A stretch of DNA of 64,000 nt from Amycolatopsis cihanbeyliensis (lineage in GTDB: Bacteria > Actinomycetota > Actinomycetes > Mycobacteriales > Pseudonocardiaceae), in contig NZ_VFML01000001.1 in assembly GCF_006715045.1 (NCBI RefSeq), positions 5,242,001 to 5,306,000 on the forward strand, in the 5' to 3' direction. Below, one piece after another: positions 52,872-60,780 of this stretch; the stretch's first letter is position 1; each line of letters begins with the position of its first letter. The notes beneath the pieces are model-generated. The model ran no database searches and was not told the origin of the DNA. It saw only the letters and a program-made list of their open reading frames with translations. Position numbers and translations under genes: made by a program.

Positions 52872-53533
52872 CGAGGGCAACCCCGACGCTGCTCATGGAC
52901 TTGGACGGCGTCATCCGTCATTGGCCTGGACATGGCCGCGCGCGTGGTGAGCAGGCGGCCGGCCTGCCAGCCGGCACGATTCGCGAACTCGGTTACGGCC
53001 GGGAGTTCACGCTGGCCAACCTCGGCGTCTACACACACGAGCAATGGTTGGCCGAGGTGACCACGCGACTCGTCGAGAAGTACGGTCCGTGCGCCGAAGC
53101 GGCGATCCCGTGGTGGGACGACGACCCTGGTGCGCTCGATCACGAGATGGTCGCACTGCTGCGACGGGTTCAGTCGAGTGGTACGCCGATCGGCCTGCTG
53201 AGCAACAACACCACGTCGCTGCGCCGCGATCTCGAACGCCACCACCTCATGGACCTGTTCGTGACGGTGGTCAACTCGGCCGAGGTCCAGGTCGTCAAGC
53301 CGTCGCCGCTGATCTACCGCATCGCGCTCGACAAGCTGAACGCACGAGCGGAGGACGTCATCTTCATCGACGACAAGATGACCAACGTATTGGCCGCCCG
53401 TTTCGTCGGGATGCGTGCCGAGCAGTTCACCGGAATCGAGGCGCTCACCGAGTTCCTCCTCGCGACGGGCATCCCGCTGCCGCCGACTTACCTCGCTCCG
53501 GCCCCGGACGTGTCGCTTGGGCAGGTGCGATGA
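52868..53533 (+). CDS. HAD-family hydrolase
   Basis: This is a 221-residue protein from GTG 52868. HAD motif I is LLMDLDGVI, motif II is IGLLSNNTT, the lysine motif is VKPSPLIYRIALDKLN and motif IV is VIFIDDKMTNV. The cap insertion between motifs I and II suggests a small-molecule phosphatase acting on a sugar phosphate or nucleotide. Overlaps on both sides place it in the operon. A dephosphorylation step on a nucleotide intermediate is likely. Confidence 0.88.
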   Translation: MTRATPTLLMDLDGVIRHWPGHGRARGEQAAGLPAGTIRELGYGREFTLANLGVYTHEQWLAEVTTRLVEKYGPCAEAAIPWWDDDPGALDHEMVALLRRVQSSGTPIGLLSNNTTSLRRDLERHHLMDLFVTVVNSAEVQVVKPSPLIYRIALDKLNARAEDVIFIDDKMTNVLAARFVGMRAEQFTGIEALTEFLLATGIPLPPTYLAPAPDVSLGQVR

Positions 53534-55599
53534 ACACCCACGCTGCCCCCGACCTGCCTGCGGGCATCGCATGGATCACTGCGGTGACCGAAGCTGCTGG
53601 CCTCGTTGGCACCGGCGTCGTGCCGCTCGTGTTACCCGCCGACCAGGAGCGTGCCCGGCGGTGGGCCCGCGTCCTGCACAGCTACGGCGACCTCTCGGCA
53701 TTCACACCGGGACGCTGCGACCCGCAACGGATCGTCGTGAGCGTCGGCGACACGGCGGAGATCGGGCAGACCGCAGCAGCGGCGTTGGGCCGCACCCACC
53801 GTCATGTGCCAGACGTACCTTCGGTCTCCACCCTCGTTGTTCCTGCTGACGCCAGCCTCTTGCTGGTGGCGGCGCCCGCAGACTGCACGTTCGCTGCACT
53901 GCACCCGATTTTGCAGTCATGGCACGGCGAGGGTGTCAAGGCGGGCGTACTCACTGGGCGCGATGAGGCCGGAATGTTCTTCTCGTTGGCCAAAATCGTC
54001 GCTGATCAACACGGCTCGGCACCGACGCCCGAAGCCGATGTGCGTTTCGACGGGACCACTGGGACCGCACTGGTGAACGGGACGGACCGTCCAGCGTTGG
54101 CGGAGGCGTTGACCAGCACGTGGCGCTGCATCGTGGTGGATGCTCACGGCACCGGTTCGCACGTCCCCCTCGGTTCGTACATCCTGTGCGGCCTGTCCGG
54201 CGATCGGGAGCACGTGCTCGACCACAACCCGATGTTGGATGGCTGCACAAACGGTCATTGCCGAGGTGGCCGCGGGGTCCTGGAGCCGGTTCTGGTCCGG
54301 GACCTGAAGTGCCGGACACTCGCGTTGTTCGTGTGCAACGGCATTACGTTGAATCCCGAGGAGCAGTTTCCGTCCGACGTCACTCTCGCCCTGGCGGCGT
54401 TGGAAGGTTTCCCAGCTACGATCATCGGCCTGTTGCGGCAGGACACCGACACCTCGGCGACGGAGTCCAGCACCGTCGCACACCTGCTTGCGTCTGGCGT
54501 GCCGAACGGCACTGTAGCCGCCTGGCTGACCCAGGACGCATCGAGCCGAGGCCGCCCGAGCGCCTACCTCCTCCTGGGAGATCCTGAGCAGACCCAACCG
54601 GCGACAAGACCGCCCATGATCCCCGTGTGCTGGCCACATGGCCAGTGGCCCGTGCTTCCGGCGATCGTCGACGGCGCCGGCCGACCCGTGTCCGCGGTGC
54701 TCACGCGCGACGGCGCGATCGCACCTCCCGAAGCCGCCGACCCGTTGCGCATCTGGGATGCGGCCTCCGAGGTCACCACCACGGTGAGTGAGCTGGCCCA
54801 GTGGGTCACCGATTGCGATGAAGCCTCCCACCTCGAAGACGCCCTGCGTGCACTGATGACCGACACCAGCAAACGTCGGACCGTGCTGTCGGCATGCCTG
54901 GACCGGATGCAGCAGCACCGGCTCGACGCCAGACGACTCGCCTTGCACGGAATCCGGCAGGCCCAGACCTATCGACGGACCCAGCGCGGCGCGCCGACCG
55001 AACCGCCTCACGTAGCGCTACGTGAGCACGCCTTGGGCTGGGTCGCCGCGCTCCACGAGAGCGTGCTCGCCCGCGCAGGGGCCTTCCGCTTGTGGGAGGC
55101 GCTGGAGGCCAACCACTACGCCTACCAGGCTGTATCCGACACCGCCTGCTGGCGCTGCCAGGCGCCTCGGACACGCACCGAACTCGCCAGCCCGATGTCC
55201 GGGCTCGGCGACCGGGTGTCCATCACCTGTCCCCGGTGCGGCCCGAGCGCACACTTCCCGGCCCTTCAGTCCGTGGAAGTCCACGGACCCGACATGCTTC
55301 ATCGTGGCGGCGTCGCCGACGTCACCGTCGCGATCCCGCCCATCTCGCATGAGACGCCGGACATCGGCCTCCTGGCGGTGCAACTGCAAGACCGCGCCGG
55401 CCTCAAGGCCCTTACCCAGCAGTCCTGCACCGCGCGCCCTGGCGAGCATCACGTCCTGTCGGTGCCCGTGCCGCCGGACCTGGCGCCCGACCTCCATCGG
55501 CTGTGGATCCTTTGGGGTCACCGGTTCCACGTCAGCTTGCTGCAGCTGCGGGTACCAACCGCGCCGGCCTTTGCCTCCGAAACGAGGGAGACAACGTGA
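53530..55599 (+). CDS. CHAT-protease-like protein with zinc ribbon
   Basis: This is a 689-residue protein. The section at about 195-305 resembles a caspase/CHAT fold: RCIVVDAHGTGSHVPLG (H206 in the H-G motif), then a strand ending CRTLALFVCNGITL (C269 where CHAT proteins have S-A-C), then ALEGFPATIIGLLRQDTD, like the conserved A-G-A-x-x-V-I-x-x-L-W segment. Four cysteines (ACWRCQAP...ITCPRCGP) form a zinc ribbon near 535-570. The last 130 residues are beta-rich. Its role in a biosynthetic operon is unclear: protease, amidase or scaffold. GTGA overlap with queD. Confidence 0.5.
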   Translation: MNTHAAPDLPAGIAWITAVTEAAGLVGTGVVPLVLPADQERARRWARVLHSYGDLSAFTPGRCDPQRIVVSVGDTAEIGQTAAAALGRTHRHVPDVPSVSTLVVPADASLLLVAAPADCTFAALHPILQSWHGEGVKAGVLTGRDEAGMFFSLAKIVADQHGSAPTPEADVRFDGTTGTALVNGTDRPALAEALTSTWRCIVVDAHGTGSHVPLGSYILCGLSGDREHVLDHNPMLDGCTNGHCRGGRGVLEPVLVRDLKCRTLALFVCNGITLNPEEQFPSDVTLALAALEGFPATIIGLLRQDTDTSATESSTVAHLLASGVPNGTVAAWLTQDASSRGRPSAYLLLGDPEQTQPATRPPMIPVCWPHGQWPVLPAIVDGAGRPVSAVLTRDGAIAPPEAADPLRIWDAASEVTTTVSELAQWVTDCDEASHLEDALRALMTDTSKRRTVLSACLDRMQQHRLDARRLALHGIRQAQTYRRTQRGAPTEPPHVALREHALGWVAALHESVLARAGAFRLWEALEANHYAYQAVSDTACWRCQAPRTRTELASPMSGLGDRVSITCPRCGPSAHFPALQSVEVHGPDMLHRGGVADVTVAIPPISHETPDIGLLAVQLQDRAGLKALTQQSCTARPGEHHVLSVPVPPDLAPDLHRLWILWGHRFHVSLLQLRVPTAPAFASETRETT

Positions 55600-56042
55600 C
55601 GCACTCAGCCACCGTGCCCAGCCCGGTCACCGCTGCCTGGCAACCTCCACCCGGCAGCTACCGGATCACACGAACCTTCGACTTCGCCGCCGCCCACCAC
55701 TTGGACGGAATGCCGGACGGACACAGGTGCGCCCGCAACCACGGCCACACCTGGACGATCGAAGTCACGCTCAGCTCGACCAGGCTGGTCGGGCCCGGCT
55801 GGGTCGCGGACTTCGCCGACCTCAACCCGCTCGGCGCGTTCATCGAGGACACACTCGATCACCGCGACCTCAACGAGGTACTACCTGCCCCGCCGACCTC
55901 CGAACTGCTCGCCGCGTTCCTCGCCGACTGGTGCATCCGCCACCTCGAAACCCGGCTCGGGGCCCGGCTGGAGTCGATCGTCGTCTCCGAGGGTGGGGCG
56001 AACCGAGTCGAATTTCGCCCCGACCGGAGGCGTGCACAATGA
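55596..56042 (+). CDS. queD: 6-carboxytetrahydropterin synthase (QueD)
   Basis: This is a 148-residue protein from GTG 55596. PTPS/QueD signatures: TRTFDFAAAHHLDGMPDGHR with zinc histidines, catalytic cysteine C45 and C-A-R-N-H-G-H (residues 45-51), VADFADLN and LDHRDLNEVL. SELLAAFLADW and VVSEGGANRVEF complete the pattern. It converts dihydroneopterin triphosphate to 6-carboxytetrahydropterin, the second step to preQ0. Its ATGA overlap with queE supports a working pathway. Confidence 0.92.
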   Translation: MTHSATVPSPVTAAWQPPPGSYRITRTFDFAAAHHLDGMPDGHRCARNHGHTWTIEVTLSSTRLVGPGWVADFADLNPLGAFIEDTLDHRDLNEVLPAPPTSELLAAFLADWCIRHLETRLGARLESIVVSEGGANRVEFRPDRRRAQ

Positions 56043-56758
56043 CGACCACACTCCTACCGTTGCGCGATGCGCTGCTGATCACGGAAACCTTCGGCCCCAC
56101 ATTCCAAGGCGAAGGCCCCAGCTGCGGCCAGCCTGCGATCTTCATCCGTACCTCCCGCTGCAACCTCACCTGCGACTGGTGTGACGAACCGCGGACCTGG
56201 GACCACAGTCGCTTCAACCTCGCCGAGCACACCAGTTGGCAGTCGATCGCCGACCTGACGGACTGGGTGTTGAGCTACGACACCGACCTCGTGGTGATCA
56301 CCGGTGGCGAACCACTGCTGCAGCAGTACCGCCTCGTCCCGCTGGTCGCTGCGCTGCTGGAAGCCGGTCGGCGGGTCGAGTTCGAGACCAACGGGACGAT
56401 CGTCCCAGTGCAGGATGTGCGGCTCGATCAGGTCCAGTTCAACGTCAGCCCCAAGCTGGCCAGCAGCGGCATACCGGCGCAACGCCGGATCGTGCCGGAG
56501 GCTCTGAACGCCCTCCCGCAGACCAACACCGTCTTCAAGTTCGTCATCACCGCCGAACACCGCGAGGCGGACCTCGCCGAGGCCGACCACCTGGTCGACA
56601 CCTACGGCCTGCGGCGCGTGTGGCTGATGCCCGAAGGCACGACCCGCGACGCGGTGACGTCCGGCCTGCAAGCGCTGGCCGAACCGGCGCTGAAGCGTGG
56701 CTGGGGCCTGACCACGCGCCTGCATGTCCAGCTCTGGGAGAACGCACATGGCCGCTAA
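56039..56758 (+). CDS. queE: 7-carboxy-7-deazaguanine synthase (QueE, radical SAM)
   Basis: The protein has 239 residues. TFGPTFQGEGPSCGQPAIFI is followed by the iron-sulphur motif CNLTCDWC (C41, C45, C48). VVITGGEPLLQQ is the SAM-binding GGE motif, and QFNVSPKLASSG follows. These are QueE hallmarks. It forms CDG from carboxytetrahydropterin. Overlaps queD upstream and the kinase gene downstream (11 bases). Confidence 0.93.
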   Translation: MTTTLLPLRDALLITETFGPTFQGEGPSCGQPAIFIRTSRCNLTCDWCDEPRTWDHSRFNLAEHTSWQSIADLTDWVLSYDTDLVVITGGEPLLQQYRLVPLVAALLEAGRRVEFETNGTIVPVQDVRLDQVQFNVSPKLASSGIPAQRRIVPEALNALPQTNTVFKFVITAEHREADLAEADHLVDTYGLRRVWLMPEGTTRDAVTSGLQALAEPALKRGWGLTTRLHVQLWENAHGR

Positions 56759-57491
56759 TCTCCTGAGTTCCCGCTACGGTCGCCTGGTCTCGATGGACGG
56801 GGTCTGGGGTGCTGGCAAGACCACCAACGCCCGCCGCCTGGCCGAGCACCTCACCGACCAGGGGTTCACGACGACGGTCCTACACGACGGGCTCCACGGC
56901 GGGTTCATCGACGAACTCTCGGACTACCTGGACACGCAGCCGCTGCGCCGCCGTGACGGCGAGGGCGGCTACGACCAGCCGCACCACGCCACCGTCGACG
57001 TCTTGCTGCGGCTGTGCCGGGAGGCATACCACCACGTCCACCACTACGCCCCCACCTTGGCCGGCCACGACGTGGTGATCCTCGACCGCGGCTTGTACAC
57101 CAAGCTCGCTTACGCGCTGACCGTCCTGGCCGAGCAGCACCCCGGCGTGCCCCGCGAGACTCACCTGGCGCAGTGGCGGGCAGTGACAGGGCCGTGGTTG
57201 CGCGAACCCGACCTCGCGTTCCACCTGGATCAACCGTGGCAGCAAGCGCGCGATCGCGCCGTCGCCCGGACCCGCGCCCGCGGTGTTGCCCAGCCGAAGT
57301 CCGGATCGCGGGAACGTGAGCTGTTCCTGCCCTCCTACGACGCGAGCCTGCGGTGGGTCGCCCAGCAACACCCACACACCATCGTGCCGATCACCATCGG
57401 CGACCGCGAGCCCCGCGACGTGCTCACCGAGATCGCCGCGCGAACTGAGCAGCTGTTGCGCATCCCTGCATCCGCCGGAGAAAATCGATGA
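56748..57491 (+). CDS. Thymidylate-kinase-like P-loop kinase
   Basis: This is a 247-residue protein. Walker A is SMDGVWGAGKTTNARRLA, followed by HVVILDRGLYTKLAYA (the D-R motif of dNMP kinases, written here as V-V-I-L-D-R) and a lid-like arginine-rich region (RDRAVARTRARGVAQPKSGS). It belongs to the Tmk/dNK superfamily but is longer than typical Tmk and has a histidine-rich stretch (REAYHHVHHYAP). It probably phosphorylates a nucleoside or its monophosphate made by this cluster. First of two such kinases. Confidence 0.78.
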   Translation: MAANLLSSRYGRLVSMDGVWGAGKTTNARRLAEHLTDQGFTTTVLHDGLHGGFIDELSDYLDTQPLRRRDGEGGYDQPHHATVDVLLRLCREAYHHVHHYAPTLAGHDVVILDRGLYTKLAYALTVLAEQHPGVPRETHLAQWRAVTGPWLREPDLAFHLDQPWQQARDRAVARTRARGVAQPKSGSRERELFLPSYDASLRWVAQQHPHTIVPITIGDREPRDVLTEIAARTEQLLRIPASAGENR

Positions 57492-58189
57492 GCGCCAAGG
57501 AAATCCTGCTGTACTCCGCCGGCCTGGACAGCTTTCCGGCCTGGCACTACCTCGGCAAACCGGAAGCGTTGTTCTTCGATATCGGCCAACGCTACTGCAG
57601 CCAGGAGTACCGCGCGATCGAAACCCTGCGCCGCCGCTGGGACATCACGTTGACCACAAGCCGTGAGCTCAACCTGACAGCGTGGGAACGGCCAGACGGG
57701 ATCATCCCGTTGCGCAACCTCTACTTCGCGATGCTCGCCTCCCATCGTGCCGATGTCATCTGGTGTATCGGGGTCAAAGGCGATCACACCGCCGACAAGA
57801 ACCCGGAAGCGTTCGCCCAGATGTCGACGTTCCTCTCCACCTACGCAGGCAGGGAAATCCGCATCGACAGTCCGTTCTGGGACATGACCAAGACCGAGAT
57901 CGTCCGTTGGTACCTCGACCAGGGGCTTCCGGTCGAGGACCTGCTGAACACCTTTTCCTGCCTCAACCCCGGCACTTCACCGTTTCACTGTGGACGGTGT
58001 AGCGCTTGCCTACGCCGATGGATCTCGCTGGTCAACAACGGAATCACCGACGCAAAGTTCCAGACCAACCCGTGGGAATGGGACGAGGTCCAGAGCTACT
58101 ACCTGACCGCGATGCACGACGGCACCTACCCCGACCACCGTGCCGAAGAGTTCTTCACCGCCTTGTCCACCGTCGGCGTTGACGCCTGA
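57488..58189 (+). CDS. queC: 7-cyano-7-deazaguanine synthase (QueC)
   Basis: The protein has 233 residues. The PP-loop motif is LLYSAGLDSF (residues 7-16), with A replacing the second G of S-G-G-x-D-S. FDIGQRYCSQE, GVKGDHTADKNPEAF and SPFWDMTKTEIV follow QueC order, and the zinc cysteines are C158, C168, C171 and C174 (CLNPGTSPFHCGRCSACLRR). It converts CDG to preQ0. ATGA overlap with the kinase gene. Distinct from the QatC homologue at 9166. Confidence 0.9.
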   Translation: MSAKEILLYSAGLDSFPAWHYLGKPEALFFDIGQRYCSQEYRAIETLRRRWDITLTTSRELNLTAWERPDGIIPLRNLYFAMLASHRADVIWCIGVKGDHTADKNPEAFAQMSTFLSTYAGREIRIDSPFWDMTKTEIVRWYLDQGLPVEDLLNTFSCLNPGTSPFHCGRCSACLRRWISLVNNGITDAKFQTNPWEWDEVQSYYLTAMHDGTYPDHRAEEFFTALSTVGVDA

Positions 58190-58214
58190 CCCAGTACCGA
58201 TCCGCAGGAGAACC

Positions 58215-58667
58215 GTGCTCACTGCCTACATCGCCGCCCCACTGTTCTGCGAGGCGGAAAAGACCTTCAACCTCGCGGTCGACGCCGCGCTGCGCGCCGC
58301 AGACATCGACACGTACCTCCCACAGCGGGACGGCGGCGAAGGGGTCGCGATGGTAGCCGCCGGGGCTGATCCCGTTCAGGTACGCCAGCACCTGTTCACC
58401 GCCGACGTCAACGCCGTACGTCGATGCGACCTTCTGGTGATGCTGCTGGACGGCCGCGTGCCGGACGAAGGCGCCTGCGTGGAACTCGGACTCGCCTATG
58501 CGTGGGGTAAGCCCTGCTTCGGTCTGCAGACCGACACCCGTCGGTTCGTCGGTCAGTCGAACAACCTCATGATCGACTCGATCCTGACGGTGACCACGTC
58601 GACGCTCGACGAGCTCGTCGCCGAGATCAACCAGTACTTCCTCGTCCTCCCCACGGTGGTCGCCTGA
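58215..58667 (+). CDS. Nucleoside 2-deoxyribosyltransferase-like protein
   Basis: The 150-residue protein starts at GTG 58215 after AGGAGAA. N-terminal YIAAPLFCEAEKTFN, then ADIDTYLPQRDGGEG, the DLLVMLLDGRVPDEGACVEL segment holding the D-x-G-x-x-x-E-L core, and GLAYAWGKPCFGLQTDTRR match the NDT family. These enzymes exchange bases on deoxyribose or hydrolyse deoxynucleotides. In this setting it could attach deoxyribose to a deazapurine base, or remove it. Shares one base with the next gene. Confidence 0.85.
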   Translation: MLTAYIAAPLFCEAEKTFNLAVDAALRAADIDTYLPQRDGGEGVAMVAAGADPVQVRQHLFTADVNAVRRCDLLVMLLDGRVPDEGACVELGLAYAWGKPCFGLQTDTRRFVGQSNNLMIDSILTVTTSTLDELVAEINQYFLVLPTVVA

Positions 58668-59203
58668 TGATGATCGCCATGGCCGGCTTGCCCGGAGTCG
58701 GCAAAACGACCCTCGCCACCGCCCTCGCCGCCCACCTCAACGCGATCGTGCTGAACAAGGACGAAGTACGCGTCGCCCACTTCGGACTACATGTCGAGTA
58801 CACCTTGGAACAAGACGACTTCTGCGTCGACCTCATGTACTTCACGACCGCGTGGCTCGCGCGCAAGGAGCCGAACACCGTCGTGCTCATCGACGGCTGC
58901 ACGTACACCCGCGCCTACCAGGTGGACACACTCCGCCAGACCGCAACCGACCTCGGACAGGCCCTGTTCGTCATCGAGTGCGACTGCGACCCCGAACTCG
59001 CAATCGCACGGCTCAAGGAGGACCTCGCCGCGGGACAGCATCCGGCCGCCAACCGCACGCCCGAGCTGTACTGGGAATTCCGGGCCGCCGCCGAACCGAT
59101 CACCACACCCAAACTCCTCGTCGACACCGCTCGCCCCGTCGAAACCTCCGTCGAGGACTGCCTGCGCCACCTCACCGTCCCCACCGGCGCTGCGCTCGCC
59201 TGA
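58667..59203 (+). CDS. Small P-loop kinase (AAA/zeta-like)
   Basis: The 178-residue protein starts MMIAMAGLPGVGKTTLATAL (Walker A). NAIVLNKDEVRVAHFG carries the K-D/D-x-x-R motif of small-molecule kinases, VVLIDGCTYTRAYQVDTLR holds the Walker B-like strand and VIECDCDPELAIARLKED precedes the lid. It resembles gluconate/polynucleotide/zeta-type kinases. Its substrate is unknown; a sugar or nucleoside is likely given its neighbours. Confidence 0.75.
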   Translation: MMIAMAGLPGVGKTTLATALAAHLNAIVLNKDEVRVAHFGLHVEYTLEQDDFCVDLMYFTTAWLARKEPNTVVLIDGCTYTRAYQVDTLRQTATDLGQALFVIECDCDPELAIARLKEDLAAGQHPAANRTPELYWEFRAAAEPITTPKLLVDTARPVETSVEDCLRHLTVPTGAALA

Positions 59204-59224
59204 ACCACGACCCGAGGAACCGCG

Positions 59225-60076
59225 ATGCCCCCACCTGATGCCGACGCTCTGTTGCCCTTGGCCCAGGACGCCGTGAGCAAGGCCGTCGAGTACGTCCTGG
59301 CCCACCCTTTCACCGACATTCGTGAGAAGGGTGACCGGGACATCGTCACCGACACCGACGAAGCTGTCGAACGCCTCGTCCTGGCCATGCTGGCCAAGAA
59401 CACCCCGGACATCGGTTTCCTCGGCGAGGAGACCGGCGCCACTGGCAACCGCACCACCTACTGGGTGCTCGACCCGATCGACGGCACCGTCAATTTCTCC
59501 CACGGCCTGCCCCTCCACGCGATCGCGCTGGGCCTGGTCCACGACGAACAGCCGATCCTCGGCGTGATCGCGCTGCCTTTCCTCGGCCCTCGATACTGGG
59601 CCACCCACGGCGGCGGCGCCTACCGAGACGACGTCCGGCTCCACGTGTCCGGCACGACGGAACTGTCTCAAGCCCTGCTCGCCCTCAGCGACTACGGCAG
59701 CGGGCCCGGCGCCCGCGTCCGCGACCTGCTCTCCTTCGCCCTTGACCGCGAGTTCACCACGAAGGCCCAAGGGCTCCGACGGCTCGGCTCCGCGGCCGTG
59801 GACCTGGCGTTCGTCGCCGACGGCTCCGTGGACGCCAGCGTCACCCTCGGCAACCGCACCTGGGACACCGCGGCCGGTGCCGTCATCGCCCGCGAGGCCG
59901 GCGCGCTCGTCATGGACGCCGACGGCAGCCCACACACCACCCGTTCCCGGTGCGCCATCGCAGTCACCCCTGGCCTGCGCGACAGCATCGTCCCCATCCT
60001 CGACCTCGCCCGCGACACCCCGTACTGGCCCGGCCCAACGCCCCCGAGCAATCGGCCCGAGGAGATCCGATGCTGA
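59225..60076 (+). CDS. Inositol-monophosphatase-family phosphatase
   Basis: This is a 283-residue protein from ATG 59225. Metal-binding motifs: GFLGEET (residues 64-70), YWVLDPIDGTVNFSHGL (about 80-95) and TWDTAAGAVIAREAGA (about 210). It is an IMPase/CysQ/FBPase-like Mg-dependent phosphatase. Together with the HAD protein it gives the cluster two phosphatases, fitting dephosphorylation of nucleotide or sugar phosphate intermediates. Its stop overlaps the next start by 7 bases. Confidence 0.9.
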   Translation: MPPPDADALLPLAQDAVSKAVEYVLAHPFTDIREKGDRDIVTDTDEAVERLVLAMLAKNTPDIGFLGEETGATGNRTTYWVLDPIDGTVNFSHGLPLHAIALGLVHDEQPILGVIALPFLGPRYWATHGGGAYRDDVRLHVSGTTELSQALLALSDYGSGPGARVRDLLSFALDREFTTKAQGLRRLGSAAVDLAFVADGSVDASVTLGNRTWDTAAGAVIAREAGALVMDADGSPHTTRSRCAIAVTPGLRDSIVPILDLARDTPYWPGPTPPSNRPEEIRC

Positions 60077-60732
60077 CCATCAGCTTCGAAGGGCTCCCCG
60101 GCTCAGGCAAAACCACCCAAGCCCGCCTGCTCACCGAACGACTCCGGGCCGAAGGGCTCCGCGTCGCCCACCTGCCCGACCTGGTCACCCTCGACAACGA
60201 CGCCACCGGGCAGCAGTTGGTCAGACTCTTCGCGTCCTCCGGCGACCCGTTTCTCCGGTACGGTGACGTCCTGCTCGACACCTTCCTCGCCGCCGCGGTC
60301 CGGACGCACATCGTCGCCACCCACATCCAGCCCGCGGCGACCAGCCACGACGTCCTCATCGAGGACCGTGGTGCCCACACGATGTACAGCTACAGCCTCG
60401 CCTCGCTGATGCGTCACCACGACGTGCCCGTCGACGACGCTATCGCCTGGCTGCGCTCGTTCAGCGCGCTCACCGGTCCCGAGGCAGACCTGGCCGTGTG
60501 GCTTCGACCGCCCGTGCCCATCGCCGTGGACCGCTGGAGCCACCGCGACAACCTCACCCTCACGGGCGAACACCGGGCATTCCTGGCCTACGTCGATGCC
60601 GCGTACAGCGAGTTGGCCCGCCACGATCCCACCGTGATTCGCATCGACGTCCACAGTCAGGATCCCGGTGGCCTGCACGAACTGGTCTACGCCCAGCTGC
60701 GTAGCCGGCTACCAACGCCTTCGCTGGCGTAG
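60070..60732 (+). CDS. Thymidylate-kinase-like dNMP kinase
   Basis: This 220-residue protein starts MLTISFEGLPGSGKTTQARL. It has the Walker A of dTMP kinase, then LRAEGLRVAHLPD, the D-R motif in HDVLIEDRGAHTMYSYSLAS, ALTGPEADLAVWLRPPVPIA and the lid arginine region DRWSHRDNL. The length is close to dTMP kinases. It is the second Tmk-like enzyme in the operon; each may act on a different phosphorylation step. Confidence 0.82.
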   Translation: MLTISFEGLPGSGKTTQARLLTERLRAEGLRVAHLPDLVTLDNDATGQQLVRLFASSGDPFLRYGDVLLDTFLAAAVRTHIVATHIQPAATSHDVLIEDRGAHTMYSYSLASLMRHHDVPVDDAIAWLRSFSALTGPEADLAVWLRPPVPIAVDRWSHRDNLTLTGEHRAFLAYVDAAYSELARHDPTVIRIDVHSQDPGGLHELVYAQLRSRLPTPSLA

Positions 60733-60780
60733 GCACAACACTGTCCGAACCCACACCCACGATCAGTCCGAGGACCTGCC

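Noticed and set aside
55596..58189. queD-queE-queC as a Dpd DNA-modification or queuosine tRNA locus
   Set aside because: No DpdA, DpdC-K, TGT or QueF gene is visible, and the surrounding kinases, NDT and NRPS genes point elsewhere.
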